Origin: JAYPUG01 sp038117265
GTDB taxonomy: Bacteria; Pseudomonadota; Alphaproteobacteria; UBA6615
DNA length: 24,097 nucleotides
Direction of reading: 5' to 3'
NCBI GenBank assembly: GCA_038117265.1
Contig: JAYOFO010000043.1
Coordinates: 1-24,097, forward strand
The notes under the pieces are model-generated. The model was not told the origin of the DNA and did no database searches. It saw only the letters and a list, made by a program, of their open reading frames with translations. Below are positions 6,223 through 14,800 of the stretch, piece by piece (within the stretch, counting starts at the first letter, position 1; each line of letters starts with the position of its first letter). Made by a program: the position numbers and the translations under genes.

Positions 6223-8145
6223 TCAGGCCCGCGCGCCGCCCGCTTCGGCCTCGCGCCCCAGCGCGCACAGCACGGTGGCCACGATGTCCGGCGCGGTGAG
6301 CCGGGCCTGGGCGTACTGAGCGGCCGGCGCGTCGTGGTCGATGAAGATGTCGGGCAGCGTCATCGGCCGGAACTTGAGGCCGCCGTCCAGCAGGCCCGCA
6401 TTGGCGAGCTCGGTCATCACCTGGGTCGCGAACCCGCCGATCGAGCCTTCCTCGACGGTCACCATGACCTCGTGTGCGCGCGCCAGGCGGTGCACCAGGT
6501 CGGTGTCGAGCGGCTTGGCGAAGCGCGCATCGGCCACGGTCGCGCTCAGCCCGAGGGCGGCGAGTTCCTCGGCGGCGCGCAGGCACTCCTGCAGGCGCCC
6601 GCCGAAGGACAGCAGCGCAACGCTCGCCCCCTCGCGTAGCACCCGCCCGCGGCCGATCTCGAGCGGCGTGCCGATCTCGGGCATGTCGACCCCGACCCCC
6701 TCGCCGCGCGGATAGCGGAAGGCCGACGGCCGGTCATCGATCTGCGCCGCCGTGGCCACCATGTGGGCCAGCTCCGCCTCGTCGGCGGCCCCCATCACGA
6801 CGAAGCCCGGCAGGCAGCCGAGATAGGCGACGTCGAACGCCCCGTGATGGGTCGCCCCGTCCGCGCCGACCAGCCCGGCCCGGTCGATGGCGAAGCGGAC
6901 CGGCAGCCACTGGATCGCCACGTCGTGCACGACCTGGTCGTAGCCGCGCTGCAGGAAGGTCGAGTAGATCGCGGTGAACGGCTTGTAGCCTTCCGCCGCC
7001 AGCCCCGCCGCAAACGTCACGCCATGCTGCTCGGCGATGCCGACATCGAAGCAGCGGTCGGGAAACGCCTTGGCGAAGATGTCGAGGCCCGTGCCCGATG
7101 GCATCGCGGCGGTGATCGCGACGACCTTGTCGTCGCGCTCGGCCTCCTTGACCAGGCTCTCGGCAAAGACCCGGGTGTAGCTCGGCGCGTTCGTCTTCGC
7201 CTTCACCTGGGCCCCAGTGACCACGTCGAACTTCGAGACCGCGTGATACTTCTCGTCGCCGCCCTTGTCGGATTCGAAGCCCTTGCCCTTCTGGGTGACG
7301 ACATGCACCAGCACCGGCGCGTCCTGCTTGCTGTCGCGCACGTTCTTCAGCACAGGCAGCAGGTGGTCGATGTTGTGACCGTCGATCGGGCCGATGTAGT
7401 AGAAGCCCATCTCCTCGAACAGGGTGCCGCCGGTCACGAAGCCGCGCGCATATTCCTCGGCGCGCCGCGCCGCCTCCTCGAAGCTCTTCGGGAAGCGATG
7501 CGCCATGTCCTTGGCGACCCGGCGCAGCGAGCGATAGCTCTTGGACGAGATCAGGCGCGACAGGTAGGCGCTCATCGCCCCGACGGCGGGCGCGATCGAC
7601 ATGTCGTTGTCGTTGAGGATCACGAGCAGGCGCGAATCCATCGACCCGGCATTGTTCATCGCCTCGTAGGCCATGCCGGCGCTCATCGAGCCGTCGCCGA
7701 TGACGCACACCACATTGTTATCGGCGCCCGACAGGTCGCGGGCAACAGCCATGCCGAGGCCCGCGGAGATCGAGGTCGAGCTGTGGGCGGCGCCGAACGG
7801 ATCGTATTCGCTCTCCACCCGGCGGGTGAAACCCGACAGGCCGCCGCCCTGGCGCAGGGTGCGGATGCGGTCGCGCCGCCCGGTCAGTATCTTGTGCGGA
7901 TAGGATTGGTGGCTGACGTCCCAGATCAGCCGGTCGCGCGGCGTGTCGAACACGTGGTGCAGCGCCACCGTGAGTTCGACCACGCCCAGCCCGGCGCCCA
8001 GATGGCCGCCGGTGATGGACACGGCATCGATCGTCTCGCGGCGCAACTCCTCGGCCAGCTGCCGGAGCTGGTCGGGCGTGAAGTCCCGCATGTCGGCCGG
8101 AATCCGGACGGTGTCGAGAAGCGGCGTCTGGCTGTCGTTACTCAC
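6223..8145 (-). CDS. dxs: 1-deoxy-D-xylulose-5-phosphate synthase
   Basis: DXS condenses pyruvate and glyceraldehyde 3-phosphate to DXP with thiamine diphosphate, the first step of the MEP isoprenoid route; DXP also feeds thiamine and pyridoxal synthesis. The 640-residue length fits. Visible landmarks are GGHLGAGLGVVELTVALH near the N-terminus, the thiamine-binding VIGDGSMSAGMAYEAMNNAG ending in ILNDNDMSI, the HVVTQKGKGF stretch, DVGIAEQHGVTFAAGLAAEG with the ThDP-activating Glu, DRAGLVGADGATHHGAFD, and the C-terminal MTLPDIFIDHDAP. I place the start at GTG8145 (SNDSQTPLLDTV), where family N-termini begin; TTG8181 is possible but would overlap the ispA stop. It is the last gene of the minus-strand block, 32 bases after ispA. 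Confidence 0.97.
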   Translation of the reverse strand: MSNDSQTPLLDTVRIPADMRDFTPDQLRQLAEELRRETIDAVSITGGHLGAGLGVVELTVALHHVFDTPRDRLIWDVSHQSYPHKILTGRRDRIRTLRQGGGLSGFTRRVESEYDPFGAAHSSTSISAGLGMAVARDLSGADNNVVCVIGDGSMSAGMAYEAMNNAGSMDSRLLVILNDNDMSIAPAVGAMSAYLSRLISSKSYRSLRRVAKDMAHRFPKSFEEAARRAEEYARGFVTGGTLFEEMGFYYIGPIDGHNIDHLLPVLKNVRDSKQDAPVLVHVVTQKGKGFESDKGGDEKYHAVSKFDVVTGAQVKAKTNAPSYTRVFAESLVKEAERDDKVVAITAAMPSGTGLDIFAKAFPDRCFDVGIAEQHGVTFAAGLAAEGYKPFTAIYSTFLQRGYDQVVHDVAIQWLPVRFAIDRAGLVGADGATHHGAFDVAYLGCLPGFVVMGAADEAELAHMVATAAQIDDRPSAFRYPRGEGVGVDMPEIGTPLEIGRGRVLREGASVALLSFGGRLQECLRAAEELAALGLSATVADARFAKPLDTDLVHRLARAHEVMVTVEEGSIGGFATQVMTELANAGLLDGGLKFRPMTLPDIFIDHDAPAAQYAQARLTAPDIVATVLCALGREAEAGGARA

Positions 8146-8177
8146 TGTGCGGGTCCCGTCGGCGCCCTGGAATACGG

Positions 8178-9077
8178 TCAAACCCGTCGGTCGATCAGCC
8201 GATCGGCCGCGGCCCGCAATAACTCTGCCTTTTGCCCAAAGAAATCAAGGCTCTCGACGGCCTCGCGCGCATAGGCCCGCGCCGCGTCGCGGGCCGCCTC
8301 GAGCCCCTTGAGCGAGACCAAGGTCGCCTTGCCGCGCGCCTGGTCCTTGCCGACGGCCTTGCCCGCCTCGGCGGCATCGCCGACCTCGTCGAGGATGTCG
8401 TCGGTGATTTGGAACGCCAAGCCGAACGCGGCGCCGAATGCGCGCAGCCGTGCCCGCGCCTCGTCCCCGGCCCCCGCCACGACGGCGCCCGCCTCGCACG
8501 ACCAGGCGAACAGGGCGCCGGTCTTCATCGCCTCCAGCTCGAGGACCTCCGCCTCGTCGCGGATCGGCGCGCGCTCGGCCAGCAGGTCCCGCATTTGGCC
8601 GCCCGCCATGCCCGCCGGACCTCCCGCGCGGGCCAGGCCGAGGATGAGCTCGGAGCGGATTTCGGGCACCGGATGGGTCGCCGTGTCGGCCAGGACCTCG
8701 AAGGCGAGGGTCAGCAGCGCGTCGCCGGCCAGAATCGCCGTCGCCTCGTCGAACTGCCGGTGCAGGGTCGGTTGCCCGCGGCGCAGATCGTCGTCGTCCA
8801 TCGCGGGAAGATCGTCATGGACGAGCGAATAGGTGTGCATCATCTCGACCGCGGCCGCGACCCGTAGCGCGGCCGCGCGGTCGCCGCCGCAAATCTCGGC
8901 GGACGTGACCACCAGGAACGGCCGCAGGCGTTTCCCGCCCGCCAGCGCCGCATAGCGCATGGCGTCCCACAGCCGCGACGTGTCGTCCCGCACATTGTCG
9001 AGCAGATCGGCAATCACGGCGTCGACGGCGGCGGCAACCGACGCCAACGCGGGCTCGTAGTCGGCGTTCGCGGTCAA
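8178..9077 (-). CDS. ispA: Polyprenyl synthetase, probably farnesyl diphosphate synthase
   Basis: This 299-residue all-helical trans-prenyltransferase adds isopentenyl diphosphate to DMAPP and GPP to give C15 farnesyl diphosphate; the precise chain length (C15 or C20) is not certain. Landmarks are MRYAALAGGKRLRPFLV, the first Asp-rich motif HDDLPAMDDDDLRRG (Mg-binding, D88-D94), the HRQFDEATAILAGDALL helix, KTGALFAWSCEAGA, and the second motif FQITDDILDEVGD. The loop of four residues between the aspartates of motif one (DDxxxxD) is the bacterial FPP-synthase form. No ATG is available before the conserved region, and TTG9077 overlaps the xseB stop as TTGA, the best start by homology and coupling. 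Upstream xseB and downstream dxs are the classic partners. Confidence 0.95.
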   Translation of the reverse strand: MTANADYEPALASVAAAVDAVIADLLDNVRDDTSRLWDAMRYAALAGGKRLRPFLVVTSAEICGGDRAAALRVAAAVEMMHTYSLVHDDLPAMDDDDLRRGQPTLHRQFDEATAILAGDALLTLAFEVLADTATHPVPEIRSELILGLARAGGPAGMAGGQMRDLLAERAPIRDEAEVLELEAMKTGALFAWSCEAGAVVAGAGDEARARLRAFGAAFGLAFQITDDILDEVGDAAEAGKAVGKDQARGKATLVSLKGLEAARDAARAYAREAVESLDFFGQKAELLRAAADRLIDRRV

Positions 9078-9337
9078 CCGGCGTCGACCGGCTCGGTTTC
9101 GGGGGTGCCGTCGGTGCCCAGCGAGATCTTCTCGACCCGCGCCTGGGCCTGGCGAAGCTTGGCCTCGCAATGGCGTTTCAGGGCCGCACCGCGCTCGTAG
9201 GCGGCGATCGCGTCGTCGAGCGCGCTGTCGCCGCCTTCGAGGTTGCGCACGATCCCTTCGAGTTGCGCGAGCGCATCCTCGAACGAGAGTTTCGCGATGT
9301 CGGCGGGGATTGCGTCCGCTTTCTTGTCTTCAGCCAT
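9074..9337 (-). CDS. xseB: Exodeoxyribonuclease VII small subunit
   Basis: This 87-residue acidic helical protein binds several-to-one to the XseA large subunit to form exonuclease VII, which degrades single-stranded DNA to oligonucleotides. The core is the family signature LSFEDALAQLEGIVRNLEGG followed by LDDAIAAYERGAALKRHCEA and LRQAQARVEKI, two antiparallel helices. ATG9337 follows GAGGAAGGGCC, a good ribosome site. The acidic tail (ETEPVDAG) ends in a TGA that overlaps the ispA TTG start, so xseB and ispA translation are coupled. No xseA is in the window, as is usual. Confidence 0.95.
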   Translation of the reverse strand: MAEDKKADAIPADIAKLSFEDALAQLEGIVRNLEGGDSALDDAIAAYERGAALKRHCEAKLRQAQARVEKISLGTDGTPETEPVDAG

Positions 9338-9380
9338 GGCCCTTCCTCTAGCGGTGCGTCCGCGCCCCGTCAAATCCCGT

Positions 9381-10307
9381 TCAACCCATCAGGCTCCGCA
9401 CGTGGGCGGACACACCGTCGGCCAGGGCATCGAGGTCGTATCCGCCCTCGAGCGTCGAGACGATGCGTCCCCCGCAGCATGCCTCCGCGACCTCGCGCAG
9501 CGCCTCGGTCGCCCAGGCGTAATCCTCGGTCTCGAACGCGAGCTGGGCCAGCGGGTCGCGGCGGTGCGCATCGAAGCCCGCGGATATCATCACCAGGTCC
9601 GGCGCGAACGAACGCATGGCCGGCAGCACGATATCGCGCATGGCGGCCCGGAACTCCGCCGATCCCGCACCCGGAGGAAGGGGTGCGTTGACGATGTTGC
9701 CGTGTGTGCCAGTTTCTTCCGGCGCGCCCGTTCCCGGATAGAGCGGCCATTGGTGGGTCGAGGCGTAGAACAGACCCGGCTCGTTCCAGAACATGGCCTG
9801 GGTGCCGTTTCCGTGATGGACATCGAAGTCCATCACGGCGACGCGCGCCGCACCGTGAACCCGCCGCGCATGTTCGGCGCCCACCGCGACGTTGTTGAAC
9901 AGGCAGAACCCCATGCCGCGCGACGGCTCGGCATGGTGGCCCGGCGGGCGAACCGCGCAGAAGGCGTTGTCGCAATGTCCCGCCATCACCGCGTCGACGG
10001 CATCGACCAGCGCACCGGCGGCGCGCCGTGCCGCCTCGCCGGATCCGGGCGAGGCGATGGTGTCGGCGTCGATCCGCGCATAGCCCGTTTCAGGGATGAG
10101 GTCAAAGACCCGCGCGACATAGTCGGGCGCGTGGACCAGCTCCAGCTGGTCGCGCGAGACCTCTGGCGCCTCCACCCGGTCAAGCGCCGCGAACGCCGCA
10201 TCCGCCAGCGTATCCGACACGGTCGCCAGACGTGCGGGCGATTCGGGATGACCCGGCGAGGTGTCGTGCCCCATGCACGCGGGATGAAAGTAGAGGCGGG
10301 TGGTCAT
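9381..10307 (-). CDS. Histone deacetylase family (HDAC-like amidohydrolase/deacetylase) protein
   Basis: This 308-residue zinc-dependent deacetylase-fold enzyme has all catalytic residues: the histidine pair in RPPGHHAE (124-125), zinc ligands D162 and H164 in DFDVHHGNGTQAMF, the third ligand D246 in SAGFDAH, and the transition-state tyrosine Y290 in LEGGYD. Bacterial members act on acetylpolyamines, acetylated enzymes such as acetyl-CoA synthetase (AcuC) or other amides; the target here is unknown. ATG10307 (TTRLYFHPACMGHDTS) matches family N-termini; the reading from further upstream has a basic junk extension. It lies 43 bases upstream of xseB on the same strand and is probably the first gene of the xseB-ispA-dxs operon, an arrangement seen in other alphaproteobacteria. 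Confidence 0.93.
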   Translation of the reverse strand: MTTRLYFHPACMGHDTSPGHPESPARLATVSDTLADAAFAALDRVEAPEVSRDQLELVHAPDYVARVFDLIPETGYARIDADTIASPGSGEAARRAAGALVDAVDAVMAGHCDNAFCAVRPPGHHAEPSRGMGFCLFNNVAVGAEHARRVHGAARVAVMDFDVHHGNGTQAMFWNEPGLFYASTHQWPLYPGTGAPEETGTHGNIVNAPLPPGAGSAEFRAAMRDIVLPAMRSFAPDLVMISAGFDAHRRDPLAQLAFETEDYAWATEALREVAEACCGGRIVSTLEGGYDLDALADGVSAHVRSLMG

Positions 10308-10394
10308 GTGTCGATTCCGGTGTCGGTCGCAGCCATCATACCGTCCAAGGGCCGGCCGAGACAGCACCACGCGCCGGCGTCGCACGGCGCGATA

Positions 10395-10406
10395 TCACGA
10401 TCGTGA
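10395..10406. promoter_or_regulatory. 12-bp perfect palindrome, candidate operator
   Basis: TCACGATCGTGA is a perfect palindrome lying between the divergent deacetylase and RND operons, about 33 bases before the TTGACA box of the RND promoter. A dimeric regulator could bind it and control either unit. No dedicated regulator gene is adjacent; the nearest intact one is the TetR at 4243. Function is inferred. Confidence 0.35.
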
Positions 10407-10438
10407 CGCGCTCGCGGCGCGCGTCCGGCGCAAATCGA

Positions 10439-10488
10439 TTGACAGACATGGGAATTGGGCGTGTTCTCCTCGCGCGCGAACATATATT
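10439..10488 (+). promoter_or_regulatory. Candidate promoter of the RND efflux operon
   Basis: A consensus -35 hexamer TTGACA is at 10439-10444. At 17 bases comes only a weak -10 (TGTTCT, 10462-10467). A better -10-like TATATT lies at 10483-10488 but has no matching -35. The start region for the adaptor gene at 10525 follows directly, so transcription most likely begins in this interval; which box pair is used is unclear. Confidence 0.4.
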
Positions 10489-10524
10489 ACCCCCCAGATC
10501 GGGACGGACCGGAGCTATCGCATA

Positions 10525-11850
10525 ATGTGCAGAAGTGCGTTTCGGACAGCAGGGGCGCTGACCGGCGCCGCTCTGCTTGCTCTTACATTCGTCAGCCCTG
10601 TATCGGCACAATCCACGGAACTGTCGGACCGGGCGAAGGCACTCGACGCCAACGGCAACGGCACCCTAGAGCGCGACGAAGCGCGCGGTCCCGTCGCAGC
10701 GAACTTCGACACCATCGACAAGGACAAGAGCGGCAGCCTGGACGGCGCGGAAATTCGGGCCTTCTTCACCGGGGGCAGCACCGGTGGCGGCGGCCCGCCC
10801 GCGACCGTCGCCGTGGACACCGTCATCGAGGAACTCGTCGGCCAGACGATGCCGGTCGTCGGCCGGCTCGTCGCCCGCCAGGCGGGGTCGGTCGCGGCCC
10901 GGATCGGCGGTCCGGTCATCGACATGCGCGCCGATGTGGGCGACCGCGTCGAGACCGGCGACATCATCGCCGTCCTCGACGGCGAGCGCCTGCGGCTCGA
11001 ACGCGACCGTTACGCCGCGATCGTCAGCCAGCAGAGCGCCAACCTGTCCGCGCGCCGCGCCGAACTGGAACGCCGGCAGAACGATCTGAACCGGCTCGAG
11101 GGGATCCGCAAGTCGGCGGCCTTCTCCCAGGCGCGCTACGACGACGCCGTGCAGAACCTGGCGGCACAGTCGGGACAGGTCGCGGAAACCCGGGCCCAGC
11201 TCGTCCAGGCGGAGACCCAGCTCAAGCGTTCGGAGCGCGATCTCAAGGATTCCGAAATCCGCGCGCCCTTTCCGGGTGTGGTGAGCGAAACCCACACCGA
11301 AGTGGGCGCCTGGCTGTCGGTCGGCAGCCCCGTCGTCAACCTGATCAACGACCACAACCTCGACATCGAGGCGGATGTGCCGACGGCGCGGATCGGCGGG
11401 CTGCGACCCGGATCGCTCGTGTCCGCGCACATCGACGGCCGGACCGTCAAGGCGCGCGTCCGCGCGATCGTGCCCGAGGAAAATCCTCGGACACGGACCC
11501 GCCCGGTCCGTTTCACCCCCGAATTCGAGGGCGATTCGGCGGGATTCGCCGACAATCAGAGCGCCACCGTTCTGATCCCGGTCGGCGCGGTGGAGAATGC
11601 CGTGACCGTGTCGAAGGACGCGGTGATCGAGCGCGGCGGCAACATGATCGTCTACGTGGTGCGCAACGGCTCGGCCCAGCCCACACCGGTCAACATCGGT
11701 GACGGCGTCGGCAACCGGTTCATCGTCGATGGCGGCGTCAAGCCGGGCGATCAGGTGGTCGTGCGCGGCAACGAGGATTTGCGCACCGGGCAACGTCTCA
11801 ACATCGTCGGCGGATCGTCGGCACCCGCCAACGGATCCGGCGGAGGATAA
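10525..11850 (+). CDS. RND efflux periplasmic adaptor (membrane fusion) protein with two N-terminal EF-hand loops
   Basis: This 441-residue exported protein has a signal peptide at residues 1-28 (ALTGAALLALTFVSPVSA). Two canonical calcium-binding EF-hand loops follow: DANGNGTLERDE (41-52) and DKDKSGSLDGAE (65-76), each with acidic or polar residues at loop positions 1, 3, 5, 9 and 12 and Gly at 6. After a glycine-rich hinge (GGSTGGGG) comes a standard adaptor: a lipoyl-like half (VGDRVETGDIIAVLDGERL), a long coiled-coil hairpin rich in E/R/Q (about 165-240), the returning lipoyl half (DSEIRAPFPGVVSETHTEVG), then barrel and membrane-proximal domains. It should link the permease to an outer-membrane channel. 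ATG10525 follows GGAG at 10 bases. The permease begins 5 bases after its stop. EF-hands on an RND adaptor are unusual; calcium may gate or stabilise assembly (inference). Confidence 0.93.
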   Translation: MCRSAFRTAGALTGAALLALTFVSPVSAQSTELSDRAKALDANGNGTLERDEARGPVAANFDTIDKDKSGSLDGAEIRAFFTGGSTGGGGPPATVAVDTVIEELVGQTMPVVGRLVARQAGSVAARIGGPVIDMRADVGDRVETGDIIAVLDGERLRLERDRYAAIVSQQSANLSARRAELERRQNDLNRLEGIRKSAAFSQARYDDAVQNLAAQSGQVAETRAQLVQAETQLKRSERDLKDSEIRAPFPGVVSETHTEVGAWLSVGSPVVNLINDHNLDIEADVPTARIGGLRPGSLVSAHIDGRTVKARVRAIVPEENPRTRTRPVRFTPEFEGDSAGFADNQSATVLIPVGAVENAVTVSKDAVIERGGNMIVYVVRNGSAQPTPVNIGDGVGNRFIVDGGVKPGDQVVVRGNEDLRTGQRLNIVGGSSAPANGSGGG

Positions 11851-11855
11851 CCACC

Positions 11856-14800
11856 ATGAACCTGATCCAGGGCTCGATCCAACGGCCGATCGCGGTTATC
11901 GCCGTCGTCATCATGGTGCTGTTGTTCGGCTGGGTCGCGCTGCAGCGGATCCCGATCCAGCTGGCGCCGGACGTCCGCCAGCCGGTCATCAACGTCGAGA
12001 CGTGGTGGCCCGGCGCCTCGCCGCTCGAGGTCGAGCGCGAAATCGTCAACCGCCAGGAAGACGTGCTGAAAGGGCTCGAGGGCGTCGAACGGATGGAGAG
12101 CCGCAGCCGCCCGGGGCGCGGCGAAATCACGCTCGAGTTCAACCCCGGACAGAACATGGACCGGGCGTTGCTGCTGGTCGCGAACCGCCTCGACCGGGTG
12201 AGCGGCTATCCGGACGAGGCCGATGAGCCGACCCTGAGCACGTCGGGCACCGACGACAACCCGATCGCCTGGTACATCTTGACCCGCGACAAGGGCAACG
12301 ACCGTGACCTGATCACCTATGGCGACTTCCTGGAAGACATCGTCCAGGAGCGTATCGAGCGGATCGCGGGCGTTGCGGGCGTCAACATCTACGGCGAGAC
12401 CGAGCGCGAAATGCGCGTGATCGTCGATCCCGAACGGCTCGCCCAGTTCCGCCTGACCATCAGCGACGTGGTCGATCGGCTACGCGCAGAAAACGCCTCG
12501 ATCACGGGCGGCGAGGTCGAAGAGGGCAAGCGCAGCTACCTGGTGCGCACCGAGGGCGACCTGAAGACGACCGAACAGGTGCTCGACGTCGTCCTGCGCT
12601 CGGACACAGACATCGGCAACGGCCGCATCGGTCGGGTGACCGTGCGCGACATCGCAGCCGTCGAGATCGGCTACAAGGAAGCATTCGCGCTGCCCCACAA
12701 GTTCGACGAGCGCGCGATGGCGTTCAACATGACGCGCGAGCAAGGGGCGAACGTGCTGACCGTCATGCACGAGGCGCGCGCGGCGATCGACGAGCTGGCC
12801 GAGGGCGCGCTCAAGCAGGTGGGGCTCAGGGTCGAACAGGTTTACGACGAGACCGTCTACGTCCGTTCGGCCATCTCGCTGGTGCAGCAGAACATCGTGG
12901 TCGGCGGCATCCTCGCCGCGATCGTGCTGATGGTGTTCCTGCGCTCGTGGCGCCCGACCCTGGTCGTGTCTCTCGCCATCCCGGTATCGGTGGTGGGCTC
13001 CTTCGTGGCGATGGCGGCGCTCGGCCGCTCGCTCAACGTCATCAGCCTGGCCGGTATCGCCTTCGCGGTCGGCATGGTCGTGGATGCCGCGATCGTGGTG
13101 CTGGAGAACATCTTCCGGCTGCGCCAGGAGGGCCTGTCGCGATCGGAGGCCGCACACAAGGGCGCCGCGCAGGTCTGGCCGGCGGTGCTGGTCTCCTCGC
13201 TGACGACAGTCATGGTGTTCATCCCGATCCTGATCATGGAGCTGGAAGCCGGCCAGCTCTTCCGCGACATCGCGGTCGCGATCTCGGTGTCGGTTCTGCT
13301 GTCGCTGCTGGTCTCGGTCACCGTCATACCTGCGCTGTCGAACCGGCTGCTCGTGGGCAGCGTCGCGGAGGGCGGCAAGGTCCTCCCGCTGCCGGGCATC
13401 GACGCCTTCGCCCGCGCATTCGTCGCCTTCTGGCAGGGCTTTACGCGCATGGTGGTGCGCTCGAAGCTGCGTGCGTTCGTCGTGGTCGGTGCCATCACGC
13501 TGCTTGCCGGGGCCTTCACCTGGCTGTTCGCCCCCAAGCTCGACTACCTGCCGACCGGCAACCGGAACTTCGTCTTCGCCTTCGTGAACGTGCCCCCGGG
13601 CTACAGTCTCGACGAGGTCAACCAGATCACCGAGCGCATGGCCAACCGGACACGCGACCATTGGGCCGCGGTTACGGGACCCGAACCCTCCGAGGACGGA
13701 ACCCCGAAGATGGAACGGTTCATGCGCGTTCCCTTCGCCGGCCGCGCATTCATCGGCGCGACGTCGGTCGACCCGGCCCGCGCCGCGGAACTCATCCCGA
13801 TCCTGGGGCGTGCGGCTGACGGCGAGCCCGGGGTGCGGACCTTCCCCAGCCAGCCCTCGCTGTTCGGGCGCTCGCTCGGCGGCGGCCGAACCATCGATGT
13901 CGACGTGCGCGGCGCCGATCTCGAGGCGATCTATGCGGTGGCCGGCGACACCTTCCAGCGGCTGATCCGGGTCTTCCCCTTCCCCGACGGGCATCGCACC
14001 CGCCCGATCCCGAGCCTGACACTCTCCGCGCCCGAAGTGCGGGTGGAGCCCGACCGCGTCCGGCTCACCGACAACGGGCTGTCCGCGCGCTCGCTCGGCC
14101 AGTCGATCGACGCGTTCAACGACGGGCTGCGCATCGACGAGGTCACCCTGAGCGGCAAGCGCCGGGACTTCACGCTCACCGGTCCACGCAACATGATCGA
14201 CCAGACCCAGGGAATCGGGTCGCTGCCCGTGGTCACCAAGGACGGCCGTATCGTGCCGGTCGAAAGCCTGGCCGATGTGCGCATCACCTCCGGTCCGACG
14301 GAAATCCGCCGCGCCGACCGGCTGCGCACCGTCACCCTGCAGGTCACGCCACGGGCCGACATGCCCCTGCAGGCCGCGCTCGAGCGAATCGAGAACGAGG
14401 TCATCCGGCCGATGGAAGCCAGCGGCGACCTGCCGCCGGGCGTCTCCTTCCAGCTTACCGGCACCGCCGACAAGCTGGTCGAAACCTGGAACGAGATGGT
14501 CATCGACTTGGCCCTTGCCATCATCATCGTCTATCTGGTGATGGCGGTGCTGTTCGAAAGCTTCGTCTATCCGCTGATCATCATGCTGACCGTCCCGATC
14601 GCCGCGGCGGGCGGCATCGCAGGCCTGGCGATCCTCAATGTCTGGGTCCCGCAGCCGCTCGACATGCTCACCATGCTCGGCTTCATCATCCTGACGGGGA
14701 TCGTGGTGAACAACGCGATCCTGCTGGTCCACCAGACCCTCTATCACATCCGCGAGGACGGGCTCGACGCCGACGCGGCGATCATGCGCGCCACCCAGAA

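Larger units (their letters stand above)
10308..10524. other. Divergent intergenic region between the deacetylase operon and the RND operon
   Basis: This stretch of 217 bases lies between two diverging transcription units and holds no credible gene. It contains the palindrome and promoter boxes listed separately. Its RND-proximal half turns AT-rich (CATATATTAC at 10481-10490), as expected of promoter DNA, and GGAG at 10511-10514 is the ribosome site of the adaptor gene. Confidence 0.6.
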
